Assembly: GCA_910576895.1 (NCBI GenBank)
Contig: CAJTJZ010000030.1
Location: 1 to 29,968, forward strand
Direction of reading: 5' to 3'
DNA length: 29,968 nt
Source: an uncultured Lachnospiraceae bacterium
Lineage (GTDB): Bacteria > Bacillota > Clostridia > Lachnospirales > Lachnospiraceae
Part shown: piece by piece, positions 16,947-23,702 of the stretch
How the letters are laid out: each line of letters starts with the position of its first letter
How positions within the stretch are numbered: position 1 is the stretch's first letter
Position numbers and translations under genes: made by a program
The notes under the pieces: model-generated
Database searches by the model: none
What the model saw: only the letters and a program-made list of their open reading frames with translations
What the model was told of the DNA's origin: nothing

Positions 16947-17891
16947 GTGAAAAAGAAATCATTAGTTATTTTAACAGGACCTACAGCCGTAGGAAAAACA
17001 GATCTTTCCTTAAAGCTTGCAAAAGCAATAGGAGGAGAAATTATTTCTGCGGATTCTATGCAAGTTTATAGACGAATGGATATTGGAACAGCAAAATTGA
17101 AAAAAGAAGAACAGGAGATACCACATTTTTTAATTGATATTTTAGAGCCAGAGGAAGAATTTAATGTTGTAAAGTTTCAAGTGTTAGCAAAAAAGGCAAT
17201 GGAAGAAATTTATAGTCGAAATCATATTCCAATTTTAGTAGGAGGCACTGGTTTTTATATTCAATCTATTTTATATGATATTGATTTTAAAGAAAATAAT
17301 AAAGATAATAAAATTCGCAAAGAATTGGAGGAGCAGACGAAGCTTTTAGGGGCAGAATATATGCATCAGAAGTTACAGCAGGTGGATAAAAAAGCAGCAC
17401 AAGAAATTCATGCAAATAATGAAAAGCGTGTCATTCGGGCACTAGAATATTTTTATCAAACAGGTAGTAAAATTTCGGAACATAATAGGGAACAAAGAGA
17501 GAAACAGTCAAATTATAATTATGCTTATTTTGTACTTACAATGGATAGAAAAAAGTTATATCAGCGAATTGAAGAACGTGTCGATAGTATGATGGAACAA
17601 GGACTTTTAGAGGAAGTAAAAGGATTAGTAAACGAACATATTTCAGAAACAGCAACTTCGATGCAAGGACTTGGATATAAGGAATTATATGCTTATTTAA
17701 AAGGTGATTGTTCTTTAGAGGAAGCAGTCTATATCATAAAAAGAGATACAAGACATTTTGCAAAAAGGCAGCTTACATGGTTTCGGCGAGAAAAAGATGT
17801 CATTTGGATAGAAAAAGATCGTTATATAGAAGAAAGAAATATGTTAGATTTTATGTTAGAAGTATTAGAAAAACGGGAAATTTTAAAATAG
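16947..17891 (+). CDS. miaA: tRNA dimethylallyltransferase
   Basis: Transfers a dimethylallyl group to A37 of tRNAs that read codons starting with U. The P-loop 'GPTAVGKT' (11-18) and the adjacent 'IISADSMQVYRRMDIGTAK' are diagnostic, as are 'PHFLIDILEP', 'VGGTGFYIQSIL' and the C-terminal 'RRDTRHFAKRQLTWFR'-type segment. It is 314 residues long, as expected. The start is a GTG, supported by GAGG seven bases upstream and by the absence of a closer ATG that would keep the P-loop. It follows mutL in the same transcript. In many Firmicutes hfq sits directly after miaA; here it does not. Confidence 0.97.
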   Translation: MKKKSLVILTGPTAVGKTDLSLKLAKAIGGEIISADSMQVYRRMDIGTAKLKKEEQEIPHFLIDILEPEEEFNVVKFQVLAKKAMEEIYSRNHIPILVGGTGFYIQSILYDIDFKENNKDNKIRKELEEQTKLLGAEYMHQKLQQVDKKAAQEIHANNEKRVIRALEYFYQTGSKISEHNREQREKQSNYNYAYFVLTMDRKKLYQRIEERVDSMMEQGLLEEVKGLVNEHISETATSMQGLGYKELYAYLKGDCSLEEAVYIIKRDTRHFAKRQLTWFRREKDVIWIEKDRYIEERNMLDFMLEVLEKREILK

Positions 17892-17915
17892 AGAACAGAA
17901 TTATGAGGTAAAAAA

Positions 17916-19229
17916 ATGGAAGATAAAAAAGAAGAAAAGAATCTAGATCAAGAATTAGAGCTATTTTATGAACAATTCCATATTGATAAAGAGATTCTTG
18001 CATTTGCAAAGGAAACAGAAAAGGAATTAAAGGATCGCTTTGATAGAATTGATAAAATTGCAGAATATAATCAAATGAAAGTAATTCAGGCTATGCAGAA
18101 GAATCGTGTAAGTGATGCTCATTTTACAGGAACAACAGGATATGGATATAATGATATTGGACGAGAAACATTGGAACAAGTATATGCGTCCATATTTCAT
18201 ACAGAATCTGCACTTGTACGACCACAAATTACTTGTGGAACACATGCATTAAATATTGCATTATTTGGCAATCTGCGTCCGGGAGATGAATTGCTTTGTC
18301 CAGTAGGAAAACCTTATGATACTTTAGAAGAAATTATTGGGATTCGTTCATCAAATGGAAGCTTAAAAGAGTATGGTATTACCTATCGTCAAGTTGATTT
18401 GCTTTCAGATGGTAGTTTTGACTATCAAGGGATTTTAAAAGCAATCAATGAAAAAACAAAGTTAGTAGAAATTCAGCGTTCCAAAGGATATCAAACAAGA
18501 AAAACATTTTCTGTAGAACAAATAGGTGAATTGATTTCTTTTATAAGAGGAATAAAAAAAGATGTTATTATTATGGTAGATAATTGTTATGGAGAATTTG
18601 TGGAAACAATTGAGCCAACCGATGTTGATGCTGATTTATGCGTTGGCTCTTTAATTAAAAATCCCGGTGGTGGACTAGCACCAATTGGCGGATATATTGT
18701 TGGAAAAGAGTGTTATGTCGAAAATGCCGCTTATAGACTGACTGCACCGGGACTTGGAAAAGAAGTGGGGGCAACACTAAATGTAAATCCTTCTTTTTTT
18801 CAGGGACTATTTTTAGCACCTCAAGTTGTTTCTGGAGCTTTAAAGGGGGCAATTCTTGCAGCAAATTTATATGAAAAACAGGGTTTTTTTGTGATTCCAA
18901 ATGGGACAGAGCCAAGATATGATATTATTCAAGCAGTCACTCTTGGAACAAAAGAAGGAGTGATTGCCTTTTGTAAAGGGATTCAGGCAGCAGCACCAGT
19001 AGATAGTTTTGCTGTACCAGAACCCGGTTATATGCCGGGCTATGATTCCGATGTTATTATGGCAGCAGGTGCTTTTATTCAGGGAGCTTCGATTGAGCTT
19101 AGTGCAGATGCACCAATAAAGCCGCCATATGCTGTTTATTTTCAGGGTGGACTTACGTACTATCATGCAAAGCTTGGAATTTTAATGTCTTTGCAGGAAA
19201 TGAAAAAGGCTGGACTTTTGAATTTGTAA
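17916..19229 (+). CDS. PLP-dependent enzyme, methionine gamma-lyase / 'aluminium resistance' family
   Basis: A 437-residue fold-type I pyridoxal-phosphate enzyme of the Met_gamma_lyase family (related to Bacillus YnbB). The schiff-base lysine is probably Lys248 in 'GSLIKNPGGG', with the cofactor aspartate in 'IIMVDNCYGEFVE' upstream; 'TGTTGYGYNDIGRETLEQV' and 'RPQITCGTHALNIALFG' are family hallmarks. Members are annotated as cystathionine beta-lyase-like, methionine gamma-lyase-like or aluminium-resistance proteins, and the true reaction is uncertain. It begins 24 bases after miaA with GAGG upstream and is the last gene of the mut-mia run. A weak ACTAT/ATAGT hairpin lies downstream, but no firm terminator. 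Confidence 0.9.
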   Translation: MEDKKEEKNLDQELELFYEQFHIDKEILAFAKETEKELKDRFDRIDKIAEYNQMKVIQAMQKNRVSDAHFTGTTGYGYNDIGRETLEQVYASIFHTESALVRPQITCGTHALNIALFGNLRPGDELLCPVGKPYDTLEEIIGIRSSNGSLKEYGITYRQVDLLSDGSFDYQGILKAINEKTKLVEIQRSKGYQTRKTFSVEQIGELISFIRGIKKDVIIMVDNCYGEFVETIEPTDVDADLCVGSLIKNPGGGLAPIGGYIVGKECYVENAAYRLTAPGLGKEVGATLNVNPSFFQGLFLAPQVVSGALKGAILAANLYEKQGFFVIPNGTEPRYDIIQAVTLGTKEGVIAFCKGIQAAAPVDSFAVPEPGYMPGYDSDVIMAAGAFIQGASIELSADAPIKPPYAVYFQGGLTYYHAKLGILMSLQEMKKAGLLNL

Positions 19230-19277
19230 AAGGTAATAAGTAAGAGTCATTACTATATTTTAAAGGAAAAATAGTGG

Positions 19278-19306
19278 TTGCATAATAAAAAAGATTATGA
19301 TAAGAT
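19278..19306 (+). promoter_or_regulatory. likely promoter of the SDR gene
   Basis: TTGCAT and TAAGAT are separated by 17 bases and lie 65 bases before the SDR start codon. A separate TTGACA at 19326 has no acceptable -10 at the correct distance. Confidence 0.5.
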
Positions 19307-19370
19307 CAAAAGAAGTTAGAAATAATTGACAGCTTATGATATTTTTTTAAATAAGAAGGAGGGTACTTTT

Positions 19371-20171
19371 ATGGGATTTTTACAAGGAAAAACAGCAATT
19401 ATTACAGGTGCAGGACGTGCTGTTTTAAATGATGGCAAATGTGGATCGATTGGCTATGGAATTGCTACCGCATATGCAAAAGAAGGGGCAAATCTTGTAA
19501 TTACTGGACGTAATGTAAAGAAACTAGAAGATGCAAAAGAAGAATTAGAACGGTTATATAAAATTCAAGTGCTGCTTATACAAGCTGATGTAAACGAAAG
19601 TGCTGATAATGAAGCAGTTGTTGCCAATGTAATAAAGCAGACAGTCGATACTTTTGGTGGAATTGATGTATTAATTAATAATGCACAAGCATCGGCATCA
19701 GGTGTACCACTTGCGGAACATACAACAGATCAATTTAATTTAGCAATGTATTCAGGATTATATGCAACTTTTTATTATATGAAAGCTTGTTATCCATATT
19801 TAGCAAAATCACAAGGCACAGTCATTAATTTTGCTTCTGGTGCTGGGCTTTTTGGCAATTTTGGACAATGTGCATATGCAGCGGCAAAAGAAGGGATTCG
19901 AGGTCTTTCTCGTGTAGCAGCAACTGAGTGGGCAAAAGATGGAATTAATGTAAATATTATTTGTCCCCTAGCATGGACTTCTCAATTAGAACAGTTTGAA
20001 AAAGCATATCCAGATGCATTTAAGGCAAATGTAAAAACACCGCCAGCAGGTCATTTTGGTGATGCAGAGTTGGAAATAGGACGTGTTTGTGTGCAAATTG
20101 CATCCCCAGATTTTAAATATATGACAGGAGAAACAATTACTTTAGAGGGTGGCATGGGATTAAGACCATAA
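19371..20171 (+). CDS. short-chain dehydrogenase/reductase (SDR)
   Basis: A 266-residue NAD(P)-dependent oxidoreductase of the classical SDR type. The catalytic set is present: Asn in 'LINNAQ' (103-104), Ser156 ('NFASGAG') and Y169-x3-K173. The N-terminus 'MGFLQGK' and 'SIGYGIATAYAKEGA' recall enoyl-ACP reductase FabI, and the glycine-rich loop is expanded by about nine residues ('TGAGRAVLNDGKCGSIG') relative to the usual TGxxxGxG. The Y-x3-K spacing, however, is that of ordinary SDRs and not the Y-x6-K of FabI. The substrate is unknown. An in-frame TTG 45 bases upstream lacks a ribosome site; the chosen ATG has AAGGAGGG upstream. It is probably transcribed alone, between its own promoter and the palindrome that follows. 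Confidence 0.88.
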   Translation: MGFLQGKTAIITGAGRAVLNDGKCGSIGYGIATAYAKEGANLVITGRNVKKLEDAKEELERLYKIQVLLIQADVNESADNEAVVANVIKQTVDTFGGIDVLINNAQASASGVPLAEHTTDQFNLAMYSGLYATFYYMKACYPYLAKSQGTVINFASGAGLFGNFGQCAYAAAKEGIRGLSRVAATEWAKDGINVNIICPLAWTSQLEQFEKAYPDAFKANVKTPPAGHFGDAELEIGRVCVQIASPDFKYMTGETITLEGGMGLRP

Positions 20172-20195
20172 GTTTTCTATATTAAATAAAGAAGG

Positions 20196-20297
20196 GGCTG
20201 TTGCATTAAAAAAATGATATAAGCTATCGTTTTGTAAAATTTATAGATAGGATAGCTTGTATATATTCTATTTAGTGCAGCAGCCTTGATTTTTATA
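20196..20297 (+). terminator. nested long palindrome, terminator or MITE-like element
   Basis: The outer arms GGCTGTTGCATTAAA (20196-20210) and TTTAGTGCAGCAGCC (20271-20285) pair over 15 bp with two wobbles. The inner arms ATATAAGCTATC (20217-20228) and GATAGCTTGTAT (20251-20262) pair over 12 bp with one wobble around a 22-nt loop. TTGATTTTT follows the outer arm. The position after the SDR stop and the T-run fit a terminator, while the size and the complementary ends also fit a small non-autonomous transposable element. Confidence 0.6.
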
Positions 20298-20332
20298 AGA
20301 ATAAAAATTTAAAACGATGAGAACTGCCGAAA

Positions 20333-20349
20333 AGTAACGGAATTGTAAT
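20333..20349 (+). promoter_or_regulatory. candidate WalR-like direct repeat before radC-mre-min operon
   Basis: AGTAAC-N5-TGTAAT has the same half-sites and spacing as the repeat before the NlpC/P60 gene. It ends four bases before the TTGATA of a candidate promoter, a position suited to activation. A further TGTAAC occurs at 20363. Confidence 0.4.
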
Positions 20350-20353
20350 ACTT

Positions 20354-20418
20354 TTGATAAAATGTAACAAAAATTTAAGATAATTCCTATATACAAATGA
20401 AAACCATTGTGTTAGAAT
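20354..20418 (+). promoter_or_regulatory. candidate promoter(s) of the radC-mreBCD-mrdA-minCDE-rodA operon
   Basis: Two options overlap. The first is TTGATA (20354) with GATAAT (20379) at a long 19-base spacing. The second is TATACA (20390) with TAGAAT (20413) at 17 bases, helped by an extended -10 TGT. The second is the better sigma-A match; the first lies directly beside the WalR-like repeat. Confidence 0.45.
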
Positions 20419-20476
20419 AATTTGGATTAAGATCCTTTTCCTACCGGCATACGACTGACTGGAAAGGAGACTATTT

Positions 20477-21178
20477 ATGAAAGAAAAACATTATACAATC
20501 AAGGAACTTCCAACGAAAGAGCGTCCTTATGAAAAATGTGAGCAATTTGGTGCAGCTTGTTTATCAGATGCAGAGCTTCTTGCAGTGATTATCCGTACAG
20601 GATCGAGAGAAAAAACTTCGATAGAGCTTTCACAACATATTTTAGCAGAATGTGGTGGTTTTCTTGGAATCCATAATCGATCTCTACAACAACTTAGAAA
20701 AATTAGGGGGATCGGGAAGGTGAAGGCAATTCAGATAACATGTATTGGAGAATTGAGCAAAAGAATTGCTATGACACATAAGGAGGAACGTATTCAATTA
20801 GATTCACCAAAGGCTTTTGCGGAATATTTTGCAGACTATTTTATGGAAGATATGCGTTTTCGGAATACAGAAGTATTTCGGGCGGTATTTTTAGACACAA
20901 AACAGGGAATGATAAAACATAGTATTATATCCACTGGAACTATTAATATGTCCTTAGCAAGCCCAAGGGAAATTTTCCGTGAAGCATTAAGTTATGATTC
21001 AGCATCAATATGTATTTTGCATAATCATCCAAGTGGTGATCCAACGCCAAGCAAAGAGGATATTCATACAACAAAGCGTATTAGAGATGTTGGGAATTTA
21101 TTAGGAATTAAGCTGATTGATCATATTGTGATGGGAGACAAATGTTATGTCAGCTTGCGGGAACAAGGGTATTTATAA
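20477..21178 (+). CDS. radC: RadC family JAB-domain protein
   Basis: A 233-residue RadC. The N-terminal half carries the helix-hairpin-helix-like region around 'LRKIRGIGKVKAIQI', and the C-terminal half the JAMM/JAB fold with a complete metal motif H-x-H-x7-S-x2-D: His182, His184, Ser192 and Asp195 in 'HNHPSGDPTPSKED'. Despite its name, a DNA-repair role for RadC is not established; hydrolase activity is inferred from the motif. The ATG follows AAAGGAG. It is the first gene of the shape/division operon, and mreB starts 29 bases downstream, an arrangement seen widely in Firmicutes. Confidence 0.95.
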   Translation: MKEKHYTIKELPTKERPYEKCEQFGAACLSDAELLAVIIRTGSREKTSIELSQHILAECGGFLGIHNRSLQQLRKIRGIGKVKAIQITCIGELSKRIAMTHKEERIQLDSPKAFAEYFADYFMEDMRFRNTEVFRAVFLDTKQGMIKHSIISTGTINMSLASPREIFREALSYDSASICILHNHPSGDPTPSKEDIHTTKRIRDVGNLLGIKLIDHIVMGDKCYVSLREQGYL

Positions 21179-21207
21179 GGGAACGCAAAAAAAGAAAGGA
21201 GCTTTAT

Positions 21208-22230
21208 ATGTCCAGAAAAGCATATGGAATTGATTTTGGTACAAGCATGATAAAAATTTATAGAAAAGGGCAAGGGATTCTTTTAGATGAGAAGAATGTA
21301 ATTGCAATTGCAGATAGAAAGAGAGTAATTGCTGTTGGAAATGAAGCATATGAAATGTTTGAAAAAGCACCAGAGAATATTTATGTATCTTATCCAATTA
21401 AAAGTGGCGTTGTTGCAGATATTGATAATATGCAGACACTTTTGGATACCTTTATTGGACAGTTAAATGCAAAACAATTATTTGGAGGGCGTGATTTTTA
21501 TGTAGCAGTACCAAGTGATATTACAGAAGTACAAAAACGTGCATTTTATGATTTAATTGCCAATTCCAATGCGAAGGCAAAACATATCTGGATTGTGGAA
21601 AAACCAATTGCCGATGCTATGGGAGCAGGGCTTGATGTAACAACAGCACAGGGAGTTATGGTTGTTGATATTGGGGCAGAAACAACAGAAATTTCTATTC
21701 TTTCTTTAGGTGGTATTGTATTAAGCAAATTAATTCCTGTTGGCGGAAATAAATTAGATGAAACAATTAAATTAACAGTAAAGAAAAAGTATGGGCTTGT
21801 TATAGGTGATAAAACAGCAGAGGGCATTAAAAAGCAGCTTGCTTCTGCACTGCCTATACAAACAGAGGCTATGAAAGTATATGGAAGGGATGTTGTATCA
21901 GGACTTCCTGCGGAAATGGAAGTAGATTCTGATATGGTATATGATTCTATTATAGAACATTTAACTTCTGTTATTGATGCTATGAAAGTGATTTTAGAGA
22001 GGACACCACCAGAAATTTCGGCCGATATTATTGATGCTGGAATTTATATTACAGGTGGTTCTTCTCAAATTCTTCATTTAGATGGACTTATTTCACAGGA
22101 AACAGATTTAAAAGTAAATCTAGTGGCAGATCCAGAAAATTCTGTTGTCAATGGAATTGGAAAAATTATGGAAGAACCATCCTTGTCAGAACTAGCATTT
22201 TCTTTACGACAGGCAAATTATACTGCTTAA
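21208..22230 (+). CDS. mreB: rod shape-determining actin homologue MreB (divergent)
   Basis: A 340-residue bacterial actin that forms membrane-bound filaments guiding lateral wall synthesis. The actin-fold landmarks are phosphate-1 'GIDFGTSMIKIY' (7-18), 'SGVVADID', 'VEKPIADAMGAGL', phosphate-2 'VVDIGAETTEI' (152-162), 'LSLGGIVLSKLIPVGG' and the C-terminal 'ITGGSSQI'. Phosphate-2 departs from the usual DIGGGTTE, with Ala157 and Glu158 replacing two glycines. The ATG is chosen because AAAGGAG lies seven bases before it; a longer in-frame start inside radC would add 22 basic residues with no family counterpart. Followed by mreC after 70 bases. Confidence 0.93.
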   Translation: MSRKAYGIDFGTSMIKIYRKGQGILLDEKNVIAIADRKRVIAVGNEAYEMFEKAPENIYVSYPIKSGVVADIDNMQTLLDTFIGQLNAKQLFGGRDFYVAVPSDITEVQKRAFYDLIANSNAKAKHIWIVEKPIADAMGAGLDVTTAQGVMVVDIGAETTEISILSLGGIVLSKLIPVGGNKLDETIKLTVKKKYGLVIGDKTAEGIKKQLASALPIQTEAMKVYGRDVVSGLPAEMEVDSDMVYDSIIEHLTSVIDAMKVILERTPPEISADIIDAGIYITGGSSQILHLDGLISQETDLKVNLVADPENSVVNGIGKIMEEPSLSELAFSLRQANYTA

Positions 22231-22300
22231 GAAAGGATAAGAAATAAAAAAAGGAAATCAATAGATAAATAAATAATATAACCATGTTTTGGAGGTTTCC

Positions 22301-23173
22301 ATGAGAAACAAAATAAAAATTACAATACAGCCACGTTATATTCTGATGCTTTGTTCTGTTTTTTGCCTTGTTTTAATTATTTTATCTTTTAAGTATGAGG
22401 AACAGATTTCTCCAGTAAAGACAGCAGTTGGCACTGTTATGACACCAATGCAGAAGGGAATTAACAGTGTAGGGCAGCTTGTTTCTGATAAAATTAGATC
22501 ATGGAAGAATATGAAAAAATTACAGGCAGAAAATGAAAGATTACAACAAGAAGTGAATGAATTAGAGTATAATAATAAAATACTTCAAAAAGATAAATAT
22601 GAACTTGATAATTTAAGAGAATTATATGATTTAGACAAGAATTATGCAGATTATCCAAAAGTTGCAGCACATATTATTAGTAAGGATTCCAGCAATTGGT
22701 TTGATCTTTTTACGATTGATAAAGGAAGTCATGATGGTATTCAAAAGGATATGAATGTAATTGCAGGAGCAGGACTTGTTGGACTTGTCTATGAAGTGGG
22801 AGAAAATTATGCTAAAATTCGTTCGATTATTGATGATAAAAGTAATATTAGTGGTATGTTTTTAGAAACAAATGAAACTTGTATTGTAGAAGGAAATTTG
22901 AATACAATGGAGGAAGGCTATCTGCCGGTAGAGATGATAGACAAAAAATCAAAGATTAAGGAAGGATATGAAATTGTTACTTCTCGTGTTAGTTCAAAAT
23001 TTTTGCCGGGTATTTTAATTGGGAAGATTAGTAATCTTTCGGTGGACTCTACCAATATGACAATGACAGGGCAACTGAAACCAGCAGTAGATTTTTCATC
23101 CTTAAATATGGTATTAGTTATTACAGAACTAAAGGTAGATTTGCCAGACGAGGCTTATATGTATGATGAGTAG
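22301..23173 (+). CDS. mreC: rod shape-determining protein MreC
   Basis: A 290-residue bitopic membrane protein of the elongation machine. The N-terminus has a short basic cytoplasmic part and one membrane segment ('YILMLCSVFCLVLIILSF', about 13-30), then a coiled coil (about 65-110, 'MKKLQAENERLQQEVNELEY') and an extracytoplasmic beta-domain with 'FTIDKGSHDGIQKDMNVIAGAGLVGLVYEV' and 'GILIGKI'. It connects MreB-MreD to PBP2. A TTG lies in frame 12 bases upstream, but GGAGG lies five bases before the ATG used here. The 3' end overlaps mreD by 11 bases. Confidence 0.96.
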   Translation: MRNKIKITIQPRYILMLCSVFCLVLIILSFKYEEQISPVKTAVGTVMTPMQKGINSVGQLVSDKIRSWKNMKKLQAENERLQQEVNELEYNNKILQKDKYELDNLRELYDLDKNYADYPKVAAHIISKDSSNWFDLFTIDKGSHDGIQKDMNVIAGAGLVGLVYEVGENYAKIRSIIDDKSNISGMFLETNETCIVEGNLNTMEEGYLPVEMIDKKSKIKEGYEIVTSRVSSKFLPGILIGKISNLSVDSTNMTMTGQLKPAVDFSSLNMVLVITELKVDLPDEAYMYDE

Positions 23174-23702
23174 AGGATATGTAATCAAACATTTTTTTCT
23201 TTATGTTATTAGTATTATTATTTTTTTCCTGTTACAGACCACCGTATTTCAGTGGATTTCTCTAGCAGGAGTTGTTCCAAATCTGCTTGTAATTATTGTG
23301 GTGACAACAGGAATTTTCAGTGGGTCTGTTCCGGGAATTTTCTGTGGACTTATCTGTGGATTATTAGTAGATTGTATGTATGGAAATGTAATTGGCTTAT
23401 GTGCCTTATTTTATATGTTAGATGGATATTTAGCAGGAATTGTCCATCGGTTTTATTCTCCACAAGAGGAGTATGCCATTCCGCTTTTTTTGATTGGTCT
23501 TGGAGATTTTATTTACAATTTTCTTTATTATTTGGCAGAATTTTTATTAAGAAATCGACAGGAATTTATTCATTATTTTTTAACAATTATGTTGCCAGAG
23601 ATGGTGTATACTTTACTTGCAGCCGTATTTTTTTATAAATTATTATTTTTGATACATAAGAAGATTGTAGAGGGTGGGAAGAAAAAGGAGGAAGCACAAT
23701 GA
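23163..23702 (+). CDS. mreD: rod shape-determining membrane protein MreD
   Basis: A 179-residue integral membrane protein with about five or six hydrophobic segments ('FFLYVISIIIFFLLQTTVF', 'LLVIIVVTTGIFSG', 'IFCGLICGLLVDCMYG', 'IGLCALFYMLDGYLAGIV', then two near the C-terminus). The pattern 'GLICGLLVDCMYG...GLCALFYMLDGYLAG' is typical of MreD. It starts inside the end of mreC and its stop overlaps the PBP2 start (ATGA), so the three are translationally coupled. An ATG one codon later is an alternative start. Confidence 0.94.
   Translation: MMSRGYVIKHFFLYVISIIIFFLLQTTVFQWISLAGVVPNLLVIIVVTTGIFSGSVPGIFCGLICGLLVDCMYGNVIGLCALFYMLDGYLAGIVHRFYSPQEEYAIPLFLIGLGDFIYNFLYYLAEFLLRNRQEFIHYFLTIMLPEMVYTLLAAVFFYKLLFLIHKKIVEGGKKKEEAQ

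Larger units (their letters stand above)
20172..20476. other. 305-base intergenic region between the SDR gene and radC
   Basis: It contains, in order, a large nested palindrome that probably terminates the SDR transcript, a WalR-like direct repeat, two candidate promoters and a short leader ending in the radC ribosome site AAAGGAG. No open frame with a convincing start was found. Confidence 0.8.

Noticed and set aside
17708..17911. 67-codon + strand frame at the end of miaA
   Set aside because: Overlaps the conserved MiaA C-terminus in a different frame, with no start signal or recognisable motif.
19326..19370. Upstream TTG start for the SDR gene (15 extra residues)
   Set aside because: The extension lacks a ribosome site and family similarity, while the ATG at 19371 has a strong AAGGAGGG.
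23252..23638. 128-codon + strand frame inside mreD
   Set aside because: It is a Cys/Trp-rich translation of the mreD sequence in another frame, without a ribosome site; mreD itself shows the expected membrane pattern.
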